The position numbers were made by a program, and so were the translations under genes. A stretch of DNA of 64,000 bases, taken from Gammaproteobacteria bacterium UBA2679 (GTDB lineage Bacteria; Pseudomonadota; Gammaproteobacteria; Pseudomonadales; Oleiphilaceae). This document shows, piece after piece, positions 9,359 through 19,300 of the stretch. The notes under the pieces were generated by a model, which searched no databases, was not told the DNA's origin, and worked only from the letters and a program-made list of their open reading frames with translations. Every line of letters begins with the position of its first letter. Position 1 is the stretch's first letter. Where the stretch lies: contig DEMD01000015.1 in the NCBI GenBank assembly GCA_002354735.1, positions 503,556 to 567,555 on the forward strand. Reading direction: 5' to 3'.

Positions 9359-11452
9359 ATGTCAACGCCATCCCTACCGAACTGGACCAATTTCCGCTGC
9401 CGCTTTAGTGCGCTCTTATCCGTGCGGCACGGTCTCGTCAGCATTATCTGGCTGGCATGCTTTTTACAAATCGCGCTGCCTGCCGCCGCTGCAGATCCGC
9501 AAGCCTCTGACTCACTGAACCTCATACCCGGCCTACTTGTGCTGCGCGATCGCGGTGGCGCTCTCGATTTCGAAGCTGTCACCACACCCAAAATGCTGGA
9601 GCAGTGGCAGGGGGTTGATACCATACCCAATTTCGGTATGACTCGAGATGCCATGTGGCTTGCACTCGCAGTGTCATGGCCGGAGCAGGCCGATTCAAGG
9701 TGGCTGTTTCAGATCGTGGCGCCCCTGATAGACAAAATTGACGTCTTTCGCTTTGAACTTCCCATGACGGTGGACAGTATGCAGCGGCAAGAGATGCCCG
9801 AAGGTGCGCCGCTGCTCGTTTCTGATCTGTCGATGCTAACGCTTGCTGTTGAAGAACTGGTTGAACGCAGAGGCTCTATTGACGTCGAGCGGATAGAGAT
9901 GGGCGCACGGCTTCCCTTCGAACAGCGCCCAATCAGTCAGCAAAATTTTGGGTTCTGGATAAAGCCTTCGATAGACCGCGTACAATGGATGGTCATTCGA
10001 TTGGAAAGTTCACTCAGCCTGCGCGCACCAATTCAGCTGATGTCGGAAGAGCGATTCATTGCTGGAAGCGCGCGTGCACATCTGTTTCAAGGCGGGTTTT
10101 TCGGGCTGATGACCATCATGGTGCTGGTGAGCCTTGGCGTATTCTGCGTGTCCCGCGACATGGCGTACCTGACGTATTCCGTTTTTGTGATGCTCACCAG
10201 TCTGTTCATGCTGGTCTCGAAAGGCTACGCCTTCGAGTATCTCTGGCCCGACTCGCCAGACTGGAATTTCAGAGTGATTCCGGTAACGATAGCACTTGCA
10301 TGCCTGATGAGCCTGCTATTTGCCGTCGCCTTTCTGCGCTTGCGACAGAACGCGCCTTTCATATTCAGGCTGGCATTACCCATTGCAGTGCTATGGATAC
10401 CCCTGGCGCTGTATGCCGCTTTTGGCGACTATCGTCATGCGCTGGTTCTATTAAGCATTTTGATGCCGGCAGGTGCCAGCACGCTTTTCCTTGCTGCTGT
10501 CGTTTGCTTGTATCGAGGCGTATCTGGCGCTGCCTATTACTGCTTAGGCTGGTTTGCGGTACTTCTCGGGGGCACCGTCATGATTTTGGTCGAAGCCGGT
10601 GTGCTACCAGCTACCGAAACCATGCTGGGAATTTTCCAGACCACCTGCATGTTCGAATACATTGTGTTGGCTTTTGCGCTCGGCGCAAGGGTGAACCATC
10701 AGCTACGTGAACGAGCAGCAGTAGCGAGAACCGCCCTTGAAGGCCTTAACAGAGCTCAGCTTGAAACGATCGAAGCGCAGGCGCAGACGAGAGTGAAACT
10801 CGAGCTTCACGTCCGTGAAAGGACCCAGGCGCTTGAGCAGACCATGTTGGAGCTAGCCGACGCGAACAAGTCGCTCGAGCTCCTGAGCACAACAGACGAG
10901 CTTACACAGCTCAGCAACCGCCGTTCCATCAATGCTACGCTAAGTCGTGAATGGTCTCGGTGTGCCCGGAGTGAAAGCAACTTGACCGTCATCCTGCTTG
11001 ACCTCGACTATTTCAAGTTGATTAATGACCGACACGGACACCCCTGCGGTGATGAAGTGCTGCGTACGGTTGCCCGCCTGTTGTCTGGTGCAGTACAGCG
11101 GTCAGCAGATCTGGTCGGACGCTACGGTGGCGAGGAGTTCATCATCGTGCTGGCTGACACGCAGCCGGATTGTGCTGTCGAGCTGGCTGAGCGCATTCGA
11201 TCAGCCGTCGAAGCCGCGGCCATTCATTGCGAAGCAACCACGCTCAAAGTAACAGCGAGCTTTGGAATCGCGTCCTGCATCCCGTTGGTAGAGGGTGGCG
11301 AGCCGCGATTAGATGGACTGTTCGCTAATTCTGATGCATTAGTCGATGCCGCTGATCGGGCGTTATATCTTGCCAAGCAGCGAGGCCGTAATCAGGTAGT
11401 GGTTATGAATGATGAGCCGGATCAGGCAGCCAGCGCCGTCAAAGCAGGCTAA
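9359..11452 (+). CDS. Membrane diguanylate cyclase (7TMR-DISM type, GGDEF)
   Basis: Synthesises cyclic di-GMP at the inner membrane. The start ATG at 9359 gives a 697-residue protein: a signal/anchor segment, a periplasmic sensor domain of the 7TMR-DISMED2 kind (about residues 40-200), seven membrane helices (about 225-430), a coiled coil (445-510), and a C-terminal GGDEF domain. The catalytic loop is GGEEF near residue 590, preceded by RSAD five residues upstream, an RxxD inhibitory site for product feedback. The gene is monocistronic. The signal sensed is unknown, but members of this sensor class are thought to bind carbohydrates. Confidence 0.88.
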   Translation: MSTPSLPNWTNFRCRFSALLSVRHGLVSIIWLACFLQIALPAAAADPQASDSLNLIPGLLVLRDRGGALDFEAVTTPKMLEQWQGVDTIPNFGMTRDAMWLALAVSWPEQADSRWLFQIVAPLIDKIDVFRFELPMTVDSMQRQEMPEGAPLLVSDLSMLTLAVEELVERRGSIDVERIEMGARLPFEQRPISQQNFGFWIKPSIDRVQWMVIRLESSLSLRAPIQLMSEERFIAGSARAHLFQGGFFGLMTIMVLVSLGVFCVSRDMAYLTYSVFVMLTSLFMLVSKGYAFEYLWPDSPDWNFRVIPVTIALACLMSLLFAVAFLRLRQNAPFIFRLALPIAVLWIPLALYAAFGDYRHALVLLSILMPAGASTLFLAAVVCLYRGVSGAAYYCLGWFAVLLGGTVMILVEAGVLPATETMLGIFQTTCMFEYIVLAFALGARVNHQLRERAAVARTALEGLNRAQLETIEAQAQTRVKLELHVRERTQALEQTMLELADANKSLELLSTTDELTQLSNRRSINATLSREWSRCARSESNLTVILLDLDYFKLINDRHGHPCGDEVLRTVARLLSGAVQRSADLVGRYGGEEFIIVLADTQPDCAVELAERIRSAVEAAAIHCEATTLKVTASFGIASCIPLVEGGEPRLDGLFANSDALVDAADRALYLAKQRGRNQVVVMNDEPDQAASAVKAG

Positions 11453-11651
11453 GAAGCCCTGAGGTATCTCTGGTAGGTAGTAAGATGCCTACGGCCTTCT
11501 TATCTCCGTCGCACTCCTCGGCTCCCCATGATGCCGCTGATTCGTCACCTTTCCAGAGTTGAACCGCTAGGTCGTCAACTTATGAAATACTCATAAATAC
11601 GTAATCTGCAGACGTTACAACGCCTCAAGTTCGCGCGAATTCTTTAAACGC

Positions 11652-12060
11652 CTAACCCGCCAGCCGGTAGCCAATCCACTCATTCTGCGGCTCTGCACCG
11701 ATTGAGCGGTAGAACCGAATGGCTGGCTCGTTCCCCTCGAGTACGCTCCACTCGAAGCGACCACAGTCTTTCGAAACAGCGATCTTTGCAAGCTGCTGCA
11801 GGAGAGCCTGGAACAGGTCGATGTATTCGCGGTAAACGAAGCGGCGATTACACTTCTGTCCCGTCATCTCTTCGAGCACTCCGTTAGCCACAAACTGATT
11901 GACCAGTGTGTTGTTGGCGGTCTGGTAGGTCGTCTGAATAAGGTTCTGCATTTCTACTGTAGAAACGATTGGATGTTGAAAGAGATACTCCAGCACTTTT
12001 TGCCCGTTGCCGGCTGCACGTTCGAACTCATCTGTAATGAGCTGACGATGACGCGCTCTC
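11652..12060 (-). pseudogene. Chimeric remnant: Fic C-terminal wHTH joined to GNAT C-terminus
   Basis: One open frame joins two unrelated gene ends. The first part (about 12060-11808) is the C-terminal region of a Fic-family adenylyltransferase, recognisable by VLEYLFQHPIVS, a winged-helix segment with TANNTLVNQFV, and TGQKCNRRFVYREY. It runs without a stop into the C-terminal third of a GNAT acetyltransferase (about 11807-11652), AKIAVSKDCGRFEWSVL then NEPAIRFYRS. The Fic catalytic HPFxDGNGR and the GNAT acetyl-CoA loop are both missing, so neither activity is expected. Upstream it abuts a helicase remnant. Confidence 0.65.
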
Positions 12061-12072
12061 AGTAGCAGGATT

Positions 12073-12180
12073 AGCGCTTCACCCCAAAAACCACACTCAT
12101 CGTCTACCAAGATGTCGTCATAATCAGGATCGACGGCACGGAGCAGGTATTGACCATTGGCGTCCTTGATGTAGGATTTG
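12073..12180 (-). pseudogene. Internally deleted 3' remnant of a DUF3427 helicase gene
   Basis: Plus-strand 12099-12170 closely matches 16791-16862 inside the intact helicase gene (the coding segment DANGQY..LRA..PDYDDILVDDE), and 12073-12102 matches the last codons of the same gene (16324-16353). In the intact gene these two segments are about 440 bp apart. The join is at the 8-base ACTCATCG, present once here (12095-12102) and at both places in the intact gene (16346-16353 and 16787-16794), so this copy lost the interval by recombination at a short direct repeat. It is a separate allele, not a recent copy: many base differences. Confidence 0.7.
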
Positions 12181-12344
12181 AGGCGGTGTCTTCAGGGCTT
12201 TGGCTCGCATCCAGGCGGCGGTCGATAATCGCGTCGACTTCATCATTAACCGCAGATCCTCGTGACCAGGCGGGCGAGCTCGGGCTGAGTGGGCACAGCT
12301 TCAGGCTCTGGAATTCGCTGGCTACGCCGGTCCGCCCCTTTTCA

Positions 12345-12791
12345 TCAGTCACTCCCTTGCAATAGCCCTGCTACGTCCAGACCAAGAACATCTTTCAGTA
12401 TGCGTTCGATCACTAAGCGATTGGATTTCCTGACGAGGTACCGCATTCGTACTCCATCGAAGAGCCAGATTAGAATGAGCGTGGCTACCACAGTGGGGCC
12501 AAGCCCGAACGCGATAGCCAGAGGCAGTACACAAAAAAAGACAACAGTCGTGAGAGCAAACCAGCTGCCAACCCGACCGAGGTAGATGTAGTGACTCCAG
12601 ATCAGCAAGAGGCCGGGGAGCCAGGTAAGATAAGCCAGTGAAAGCACCTTCCTTTGTGACGTCCACGCCCTATTGAAGCGCTGGACCTCGTCCTTGCTGA
12701 GACTCTCGAAGGCCGCTCTGGTCAACGGTGTCAGCAATGCAGCGATATCTGCTACAGGGGGCTCCGCTATTGCCGATCGCTCGGATAACAT
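12345..12791 (-). CDS. TM2-domain-like membrane protein, second of pair
   Basis: A 148-residue protein with two hydrophobic segments separated by a short turn, YLTWLPGLLLIWSHYIYLGRVG (first part) and then a long hydrophobic run from FALTTVV, followed by IWLFDGVRMRYLVR. This is the TM2 pattern: a first helix ending in HYxYLGRxG and a second ending in a D-x-x-R segment. It is a divergent paralogue of the upstream gene; both end with a helix like RNEEIAEQILK / NRLVIERILKD. Its ATG overlaps the preceding stop (TAATG), indicating translational coupling. Function of the family is unknown. Confidence 0.6.
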   Translation of the reverse strand: MLSERSAIAEPPVADIAALLTPLTRAAFESLSKDEVQRFNRAWTSQRKVLSLAYLTWLPGLLLIWSHYIYLGRVGSWFALTTVVFFCVLPLAIAFGLGPTVVATLILIWLFDGVRMRYLVRKSNRLVIERILKDVLGLDVAGLLQGSD

Positions 12792-13183
12792 TACGCTTGT
12801 ACGATTTCGACTGGACGGGCCAGGGCTATATCGGCATCGACGAGATTCAGCGCAATCATGTTCTTCAGAATCTGCTCTGCTATCTCTTCATTTCTGCGCT
12901 GCACCATGCCTGGTATTCGGAAGGCATCTGCGATGAGCCAGATCAAACCAATGATCAGAACGCAGGAAAGCCAATAGAGGAAGAATATGCCAACTCTGTT
13001 CAGATATAGATAATGAAACCCAATAAACCAGAGAAAATAGGTCATACCAGTATTTTTGCGCTTGGCTTCGAATTCCTGTGTAAAAAGATTTCGCTGTTCA
13101 GGGGACAACTTCCTGATGACTGCCTGCAGAGCCAGCGACTTGATGGTCTTATCAGTATCAAACATAGGTTTATGGTCCGTCAT
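12791..13183 (-). CDS. TM2 domain protein, first of pair
   Basis: A 130-residue inner-membrane protein with a cytoplasmic N-terminal helical region (about 45 residues), then TYFLWFIGFHYLYLNRVG, a second helix GIFFLYWLSCVLIIGLIWL, and ADAFRIPGMVQRRNE, which is the classic TM2 signature. TM2 proteins are widespread two-helix membrane proteins without an established bacterial role. It forms a two-gene unit with the downstream paralogue through a TAATG overlap, and reads away from the following glutaredoxin-like gene. Confidence 0.7.
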   Translation of the reverse strand: MTDHKPMFDTDKTIKSLALQAVIRKLSPEQRNLFTQEFEAKRKNTGMTYFLWFIGFHYLYLNRVGIFFLYWLSCVLIIGLIWLIADAFRIPGMVQRRNEEIAEQILKNMIALNLVDADIALARPVEIVQA

Positions 13184-13585
13184 GATATAACTCCTTGATT
13201 TTAATGTTTTATCCAGCCACTATCTGGTCAAATATTGCTCAGGCGGAGTGGGCTGGGCCGCACTATACCCCAGATTCATGACTTGAAGGCAGCCCTATTG
13301 CGGGAAAATGCGATGTCGTCCTGGATTGACTGCGGGGACGCCAACTTGAAACACCGGAGAATTTTGAATATGTGGAGTTCAGAACCTGAGTGGATCACCT
13401 GGTGCTCGGGTTCTGGTGGGCCAGCAGAGCTGAGGGTGGCGTCTGCGCTCAAAAGCCGTCCTGATGTCGACTGGCAGTGTTCGTCAGCACCGTAAGCAAA
13501 ACGAACATGCCGGCTTCAAGATGCAGGAGCCTCAGACACGTCGACCAGATCGATGCTGACCGGCAGGCCTTGCATCCCATCTCAC
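13184..13585. other. Intergenic region, no supported gene
   Basis: About 400 bp between the TM2 pair and the ArsC-like gene. Short open frames at 13235-13495 and 13477-13725 have no motif or ribosome site that I can support; the second is antisense to the ArsC-like gene. Confidence 0.45.
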
Positions 13586-13843
13586 TCAGGATTCAAGCAG
13601 CTCCAGCACCATCTCGGGCGGCCGCCCGACAACTGCTTTCTCGCCATTGTCGAGAATGGGCCGCTCCATCAGGCGAGGGTGGCTCGACATCGCCTCGATC
13701 AGCGCCTTCAGTTGTGCTGGGGTGAGCGGCTCGTCCATGTAGCGCACCACCTGGACATCGAGACCACGTTCCTCGACCAAGCTGAAGGCCTGACGACTCT
13801 TGGAGCAGCGCGGGTTGTGGTAGAGGGTGAGGACAGCGGGCAT
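13586..13843 (-). CDS. ArsC-like protein with in-frame internal deletion
   Basis: Glutaredoxin-coupled arsenate reductases of this family are about 115 residues. This one is 85. The N-terminal part, LYHNPRCSKSRQAFSLVEERG, holds the active-site cysteine (NPRCSKSR), and the C-terminal part SSHPRLMERPILDN then AVVGRPPE is intact. About 30 residues between LTPAQLKALI and EAMSSHPRL are missing, the segment that normally carries an active-site arginine and an EALI-type helix; the repeated ALI suggests recombination between short repeats. Activity is doubtful even though the frame is kept. Confidence 0.7.
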   Translation of the reverse strand: MPAVLTLYHNPRCSKSRQAFSLVEERGLDVQVVRYMDEPLTPAQLKALIEAMSSHPRLMERPILDNGEKAVVGRPPEMVLELLES

Positions 13844-13936
13844 GGTAATTCTCGGTAGTTTGAGTAGGAGGCATTCTACCGGAAAAATGCGCGAGGTTCG
13901 TTCGCCTCTTCGAGCACAAAGCCCATGCCTGCCAAG

Positions 13937-14710
13937 TCAATCAGCCGGCTGACGTCTACGCTTAACCTTAGAGAGGCCCAGGACGCCCATGCCACTAAGG
14001 AAAAACCAGACCGCTGCGGGTAGGGGCACGGGGGTTATAGAGCTGTCCAATTCCGCGCCAGCGAGCGACTGTAGGTTGATGCGGAAATCATGCCCATAAG
14101 CATTGCCATTGGCATCATTTCCGTATAGGGCTACTGTAATGTAACTATCCCTGAGTAAGGTTGCTCCACTGTTAATCAGGCTTTGACCCTGGGCTAACGC
14201 GTCGGCGTCAATAGCGCCTGGCGCGAAGGTCGCTTTCAATGACGTATTGAAGCACCAGTCGTGTGTGGCAGCGAGCTGGTTCGGAGAGCAGTGAAAGCTG
14301 TATTGGCTATCCTGAGACGCATAACTGTTATTCAAACTCAGGAAATCCTTTTGATAAGATGAACTGATGTTCAGTTGATCAGAGTTTCTTATCGAACTCT
14401 CGGATGGCGACAGAGTCGAGAAAGGAAGAGGATAATCGAAAACGATGTCTATCCAGTTGATACCCCGGCCCGGGGCATACTTCTTTGTCGTTCCAGTGAC
14501 CAGCGGCGAACCCGCTCCGCCATAGTCAAAGCTAATTTTGCCGCTGACGAGCGGGTTTGCTTCAGTTGAGCCGTAACCAAAAACTCCGTAGTCGCCATGG
14601 TGCGCAACCAGCCCGGTGAAGTCCACCTGCATTGTGACAGCGTGGCTGTTCGAAGATAGCATTACCGCCAGTAGCCCCGCCGCAGCCAATCCCTTGTCTT
14701 TGATATACAC
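13937..14710 (-). CDS. Exported protein with VPLPAA-type C-terminal sorting signal
   Basis: A 257-residue exported protein: signal peptide to about residue 24 (LLAVMLSSNSHA), a beta-rich middle with no named domain, and a C-terminal tail VPLPAAVWFFLSGMGVLGL followed by KVKRRR. That tail (proline motif, single membrane helix, basic cluster) is the PEP-CTERM-like anchor handled by exosortase-type enzymes or a close relative. No exosortase is in the window. Likely a surface or envelope-associated protein; function unknown. Confidence 0.65.
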   Translation of the reverse strand: MYIKDKGLAAAGLLAVMLSSNSHAVTMQVDFTGLVAHHGDYGVFGYGSTEANPLVSGKISFDYGGAGSPLVTGTTKKYAPGRGINWIDIVFDYPLPFSTLSPSESSIRNSDQLNISSSYQKDFLSLNNSYASQDSQYSFHCSPNQLAATHDWCFNTSLKATFAPGAIDADALAQGQSLINSGATLLRDSYITVALYGNDANGNAYGHDFRINLQSLAGAELDSSITPVPLPAAVWFFLSGMGVLGLSKVKRRRQPAD

Positions 14711-15030
14711 GAGAGTTCCATCCTGTTGATAGTGATTATTTAATTCTTGTTGATTGTAATGGTTGAAGATATGACATGGCGTGAGGGGGACTCAACTCAT
14801 TCTGCTCGAAGATGTTAAATAGTTCGCTTGGCATAGGAATTTGTCGTCGCCAGATAGCCCCAGAGCGACAAACTCCGCAAGCGGAGGCCGCCGCCCGCAG
14901 CGTCAAGCCTTAGAGCCAGGGCAATAACTGCAACAGAGTTGTCTAACAGGATTATAGCAACGCGTTGACAGCTTTAGTCTCGTCTCCCATAGTGCAAAAA
15001 GTTAACCCCATAGAGAGTAGAGACATCATA
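14711..15030. other. Intergenic region with small hairpin
   Basis: The only structure seen is CTCCGC-AA-GCGGAG (about 14871-14884), a compact 6-bp stem without a T-run. The start region of the PEP-CTERM-like gene lies at one end and a HipA-like fragment at the other. No gene can be supported. Confidence 0.4.
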
Positions 15031-15252
15031 GTGCCGCCTGATCAACCGACCGTTGATATTGTCAAAGTTCACGGCCGGTCCGAGCATGGAATGACCAAAC
15101 CCTTTCGTTGCGTAGGGGACGACGGTGTCAGTTATTACGTCAAGGGTATTAGCGCCGGTAGAAGGAGTCAGATCAACGAGTGGATAGCCGGCCGACTCGC
15201 CTTGGATGTGGCTCGGTGGTTTAGGCTAGCGGCGGAGCCAAATCAAAATTGA
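15031..15252 (+). pseudogene. N-terminal fragment of a HipA-like kinase protein
   Basis: From the GTG at 15031 the frame gives about 73 residues with VDIVKVHGRSEHGMTKPF, a DDGVSYYVKG segment and AGRRSQINEWIAGRLA. This matches the first 60 residues of HipA-like kinase domain proteins, which usually run past 200 residues and are often followed by a small DUF3037 partner. The frame diverges after RLALDVARWF and stops. The nucleotide-binding and catalytic parts are absent, so only a 5' fragment remains, next to the DUF3800 gene. Confidence 0.55.
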
Positions 15253-15329
15253 TTTGGCTATCAGGAGTTAGCTATACTATCGATAAGTGGATTGGGGGTG
15301 CCCGGTCGGCGTCATAGCCTCGGTGAGTT

Positions 15330-16208
15330 TCATCGGGGCTTTTCGCTTTCTGATGAAGGATAAATTTTTAGCCCGAAATCCATGAAGCCGTCTCCGGCCC
15401 GCTCTCGCCCTCCATCGCAATAGAATTTTTTATGAAGCGCCTCGAACGCTCGATTCTTTTGCTCCGGCCGAAACACGCTTAAGCCAATAGGTCGCGCAAC
15501 TAAATCAGCTAACTGCAGACCTGACGACATTACTTTTTTGTCTGCGAAAATAATATCAAAGGGCAACGTCTTTTTACGCCTGTTTCTGCCATCGCAGAGC
15601 CTTCGGAACTCAAGCTCGAGCTCATCGTCTTCCTTTTTACCCCGACATTCGACTACCACATGAGTGAGCTGGTCGTGCTGTCCCTTCTCTTCCAGAAAGT
15701 CATAAAGCGTTTCAAGGCAAAACCCCAGTGCGATGTGGTAAGGGTTCGAATCGGGCTCAGCTTGAGACTTGAGCCGCCGCTTATCAATTACGCAACTTAT
15801 CAGGATGAAGTTACTCTTCTCGATAATTTCGGTGAGATGCCCAAGAAAATGAAGCCTCTGCTCTCGACTACGGAAAATATTGAAAGCGCCAGTCTCACGC
15901 CGTATTTCGTTCTCGTGCAGAACAATTTGGTCATGACCGAAGTGGTTGAACTTGAATTTCTCCAAGGCCGGAACAACCTGCTCGCTGTAATGGCGCTTGT
16001 GAAAGACACAAAAGGCGAGCACAAATACTGGATAACTCTCGTCTATCGACTGCATTCCGTGGTCGCCACTTTCATCTACATAGACTATGTATTTGCTGAA
16101 GCGGCTCCTGCTGGTGGAGGGGGACTCGCTCCTGGACTCTTGGTCAAGGCCGCTTCCGTCTACTGAGTCGGAAACGAACAATGGAAGGTGATTGCTATCT
16201 GTGGTCAT
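15330..16208 (-). CDS. DUF3800 domain protein (RNase H-like fold, defence-associated)
   Basis: A 292-residue protein whose N-terminal 40 residues are serine-rich and low-complexity, after which YIVYVDESGDHG (about residue 41) gives the first conserved acidic motif of DUF3800. The end has GLQLADLVARPIG, the second diagnostic motif. The DESGD acidic residues and the late aspartate suggest a metal-dependent, RNase H-like nuclease fold, although activity is not established for the family. DUF3800 genes are scattered accessory genes frequent near phage and defence loci. It is not tightly linked to its neighbours. Confidence 0.75.
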   Translation of the reverse strand: MTTDSNHLPLFVSDSVDGSGLDQESRSESPSTSRSRFSKYIVYVDESGDHGMQSIDESYPVFVLAFCVFHKRHYSEQVVPALEKFKFNHFGHDQIVLHENEIRRETGAFNIFRSREQRLHFLGHLTEIIEKSNFILISCVIDKRRLKSQAEPDSNPYHIALGFCLETLYDFLEEKGQHDQLTHVVVECRGKKEDDELELEFRRLCDGRNRRKKTLPFDIIFADKKVMSSGLQLADLVARPIGLSVFRPEQKNRAFEALHKKFYCDGGRERAGDGFMDFGLKIYPSSESEKPR

Positions 16209-16321
16209 TTCGAATGGGCGATCCGGAAAAGGATATGTAACTCAACGCTATTAGCTCGCACATCATACCAATATGGGCGCACAAGCGTAGGGTCAAGTGA
16301 GCTCGCCCTGCGTCTGCCCGA

Positions 16322-19300
16322 CTACCGCCTCAGCCCAAAAACCACACTCATCGGCTCCGCCCCCTCATGCCGCTGATACCTCACCTCACCGAAATACTGA
16401 AACGGCGCAGCCTTCCCTCCAGATAACTTGTTCTCCCGAACAAACAGATGAACCCCAATCCCCAGGCGCTCGTGATTAATAATCTCCTGGCCCTTCTTGC
16501 TATGCGGCGCAGTCGAGTTCTGGCTTTGCCAGTGGAAGGTGCCATCGGGAGCCCAGGCATCGTGATAGCGATGCTCCTGCGCCTTGCCCTGTTTGTTCAG
16601 TGTCACCAGGAGAATATGAGCGCGTTGTTCGTTGAGCGCGACATGGCCAGAATTCCAATTGCCTGGATTGAACTCCCCGCCGAACAGCCGTGGAATCTCT
16701 TCACGCTGAAACTGCTGATCCACCGCCATCTGCAAGGGATCAAGCACCTGCTTGAACCGAGCAAAAGTCCGCAGCTGCGAACTCAACTCATCGTCTACCA
16801 GAATATCGTCATAATCAGGATTGGCTGCACGAAGCACGTACTGGCCATTGGCGTCCTTGAGGATCTTACGCAGCAGGTATTGGTTGTCGCCAGCATCGTC
16901 CTGTCGTTCGATGGCCATGGTGTCGCCGGTGATTGAGCCGGCTCGTTCTGGGCTGATGGCTTCCAGGAGCAGGTAGTCGCCATCGTGGACTGGATGCTTG
17001 CCGCCGTTCATCGAGTTGCCGGAGGCTCTGGCGATGAAGTGTCGGGCGGGGTCGAGTTGGCCAAAGGCTTCGCCCAAGTGGCGATATTCCTCTGCGTCGC
17101 TACTGGCGGTTCTGAAATGGCCGCAGGCGATTTTGAGGTTGGGGAAGTAGGGCAGTTCGATACCAGGCGCTACGGTAGGCGCACCGGCTGCCAAAGCAGG
17201 GTGAGGAATGATCTCAGCGCTGCCTTCAGTGCCACGCGTCGCCAAGCGAGCCTGGTAGTCGGCCAGCTTGTAGTCGATCAGCTCCTGCACCCAGGCGGCG
17301 AGGAGGTCCTGCTCACTCGGCTTCACATCAGCTACAGCGCGAAAGTGACCGTCACGAACTTCAAAGAGCCCACCTGCAGCACGCTTACCACCCTCGCCAA
17401 TCCAGGCTGCGACAGGATTGCGGCGCCAGTAGCTCAGCCACGCTGCCTCCGCATACTTCGAACGATGCTCTTCCGGTAGATCCACCAACAGCGCCCGACG
17501 ACGCTGCAGTACATCCCACGAACGCCGAGCAAGCGCAGATAAGGATGGGCTTGTCGTCCAGCCATCGAGCTCAAGAAAAGCCTCCAGGAGGATCATCTTG
17601 TAGCACTTGCTCATCCTGGTGGTTTCGATCTCTGCCAGAAGACGCCGATGCTGACTCAGCACCTCTTCCGGTGGCGCAGAAGCCGCTTCATCCGCCTCAG
17701 GCAAATCCTTGTTGTCTGCCACCATAGAGAACCAGTCGCCATGGATGTCGCGAACCTTTTTCAGGTTAGCCCCGGAGCGATAAAACTCTGCCAGCGTAGG
17801 CCGTCGGCCAAGCGTCTCCCGCAGCGCCAGATAGTCTCTCTGCGGACCATCACTATCGAGGCTCTTCAGGAAGTCGATCAGCTTCAGGTCGTAATTCACG
17901 AAGCAGCCCGCCGGCAGCTCTAGCTGTTGCCTCTGCGATTTGTCGGCAAACTCAGCCAGACCACGATAGTTCATCGTCTGGCCGATCAAAGCCTGCGGCT
18001 TGTGCAGAAAGCTATGGTGGTTACCAATGAAGTCCAGCACCACCACATGCGTCTTCTCCGGCTCGGCCTTGCGAAGGCCACGACCGAACTGCTGCAGGAA
18101 CAGAATCTTCGACTCGGTGGGGCGCAGCATCATGATGGTGTCGATGGCTGGTAGATCCACACCCTCGTTGAAGAGATCGACCGAGAAGATAACCTGAAGC
18201 TGATTGCTCTCGAGGTCTTCAAGCGCCTTGCCACGAGACAGCGCAGAGCCTGTATACACCGCAGCAGCGCTCACGCCGGACTTGTTGAACTGCTCGGCCA
18301 TGAACTCTGCATGAGCCTTGGAGACGCAGAAGGCGAGGGTGCGGCGCTGGCCCTCTGAGCGCCAGACTCGCAGCGCATGACGAGCACGGCTGAGCGTAGC
18401 CAGCTTCACCGAGAGCAGGTGGGGGTCGAACTTGCCAGAACGCCAGGGGATCTCTGTGTAGTCGACGCTCTCGTCATAAATGCCGTGGTAGCGAAAAGGC
18501 GCGAGCAGATTCTTGTGAATGCCGCGAAACAGATTGCACTCGAAGACCAGGTTGTCGTCGCACAGCGACAGGATGTCGGACTGATCCGTCCGGTCGGGTG
18601 TCGCCGTCAGCCCCAGCAAGAAGCGCGGCGTGAAGTGATTCAGCAGACGGTGGTAGGTGGGTGCAGCCGCATGGTGAAACTCATCCACCACCATGTAGTC
18701 GAAGTGCGTCGTCGCGAACTGTTCGAGGTGCGCCGAGCGACCAATGGTTTGTATGGACGCACACAGCACATCGACGTCGACATCCCGTTGCTGCCCCTTA
18801 TAGAAGCCAACCCGCAGGCCTTCGCCGATGCGCACAAATGTCGCCGCCGCCTGATGCAGGATCTCTTCCCGGTGCGCGACGAACAGCACACGTTTGGCCT
18901 GAGAGGCTTTCACATCGAAGGCAGCAAGCCAGGTCTTACCCAAACCCGTTGCCAATACGACCAGACCACGACGATAGCCATGGAGGCGTGACTCATCGAG
19001 CGCCGCCAGTGCCTCCACCTGCACCGATGTCGGCGTGGGCGGCTGCACGACTTCATGACTATCTGGGGCGACAGACGTGGCCGGTGGTCGCCTACGCTGC
19101 TCATACTCATCGATCCAACGATGCGTGAGGGATACGGCATGTGGATGAGCGAAGAGCTGATTGAACTGGTGCTGAGTCGCCAGAAAGCCATCGTCACCGG
19201 GATAGCAGATACGATAGTTCCACTCCAGGCCATCTTTGAGTGCTTGCCGGCTGATATTGCTAGAGCCCACGAAAGCCTCGCCGACTAGGCCAGCATTGGA

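Noticed and set aside
14930..15010. GTCTAAC near 14940 as an integron attC half-site
   Set aside because: The expected GTTRRRY partner at the right distance is missing, and no integrase is in the window.
18377..18991. 204-codon plus-strand open frame inside the helicase gene
   Set aside because: It is antisense to the clear PLD-helicase coding region and has no family motif; helicase motifs on the minus strand are continuous.
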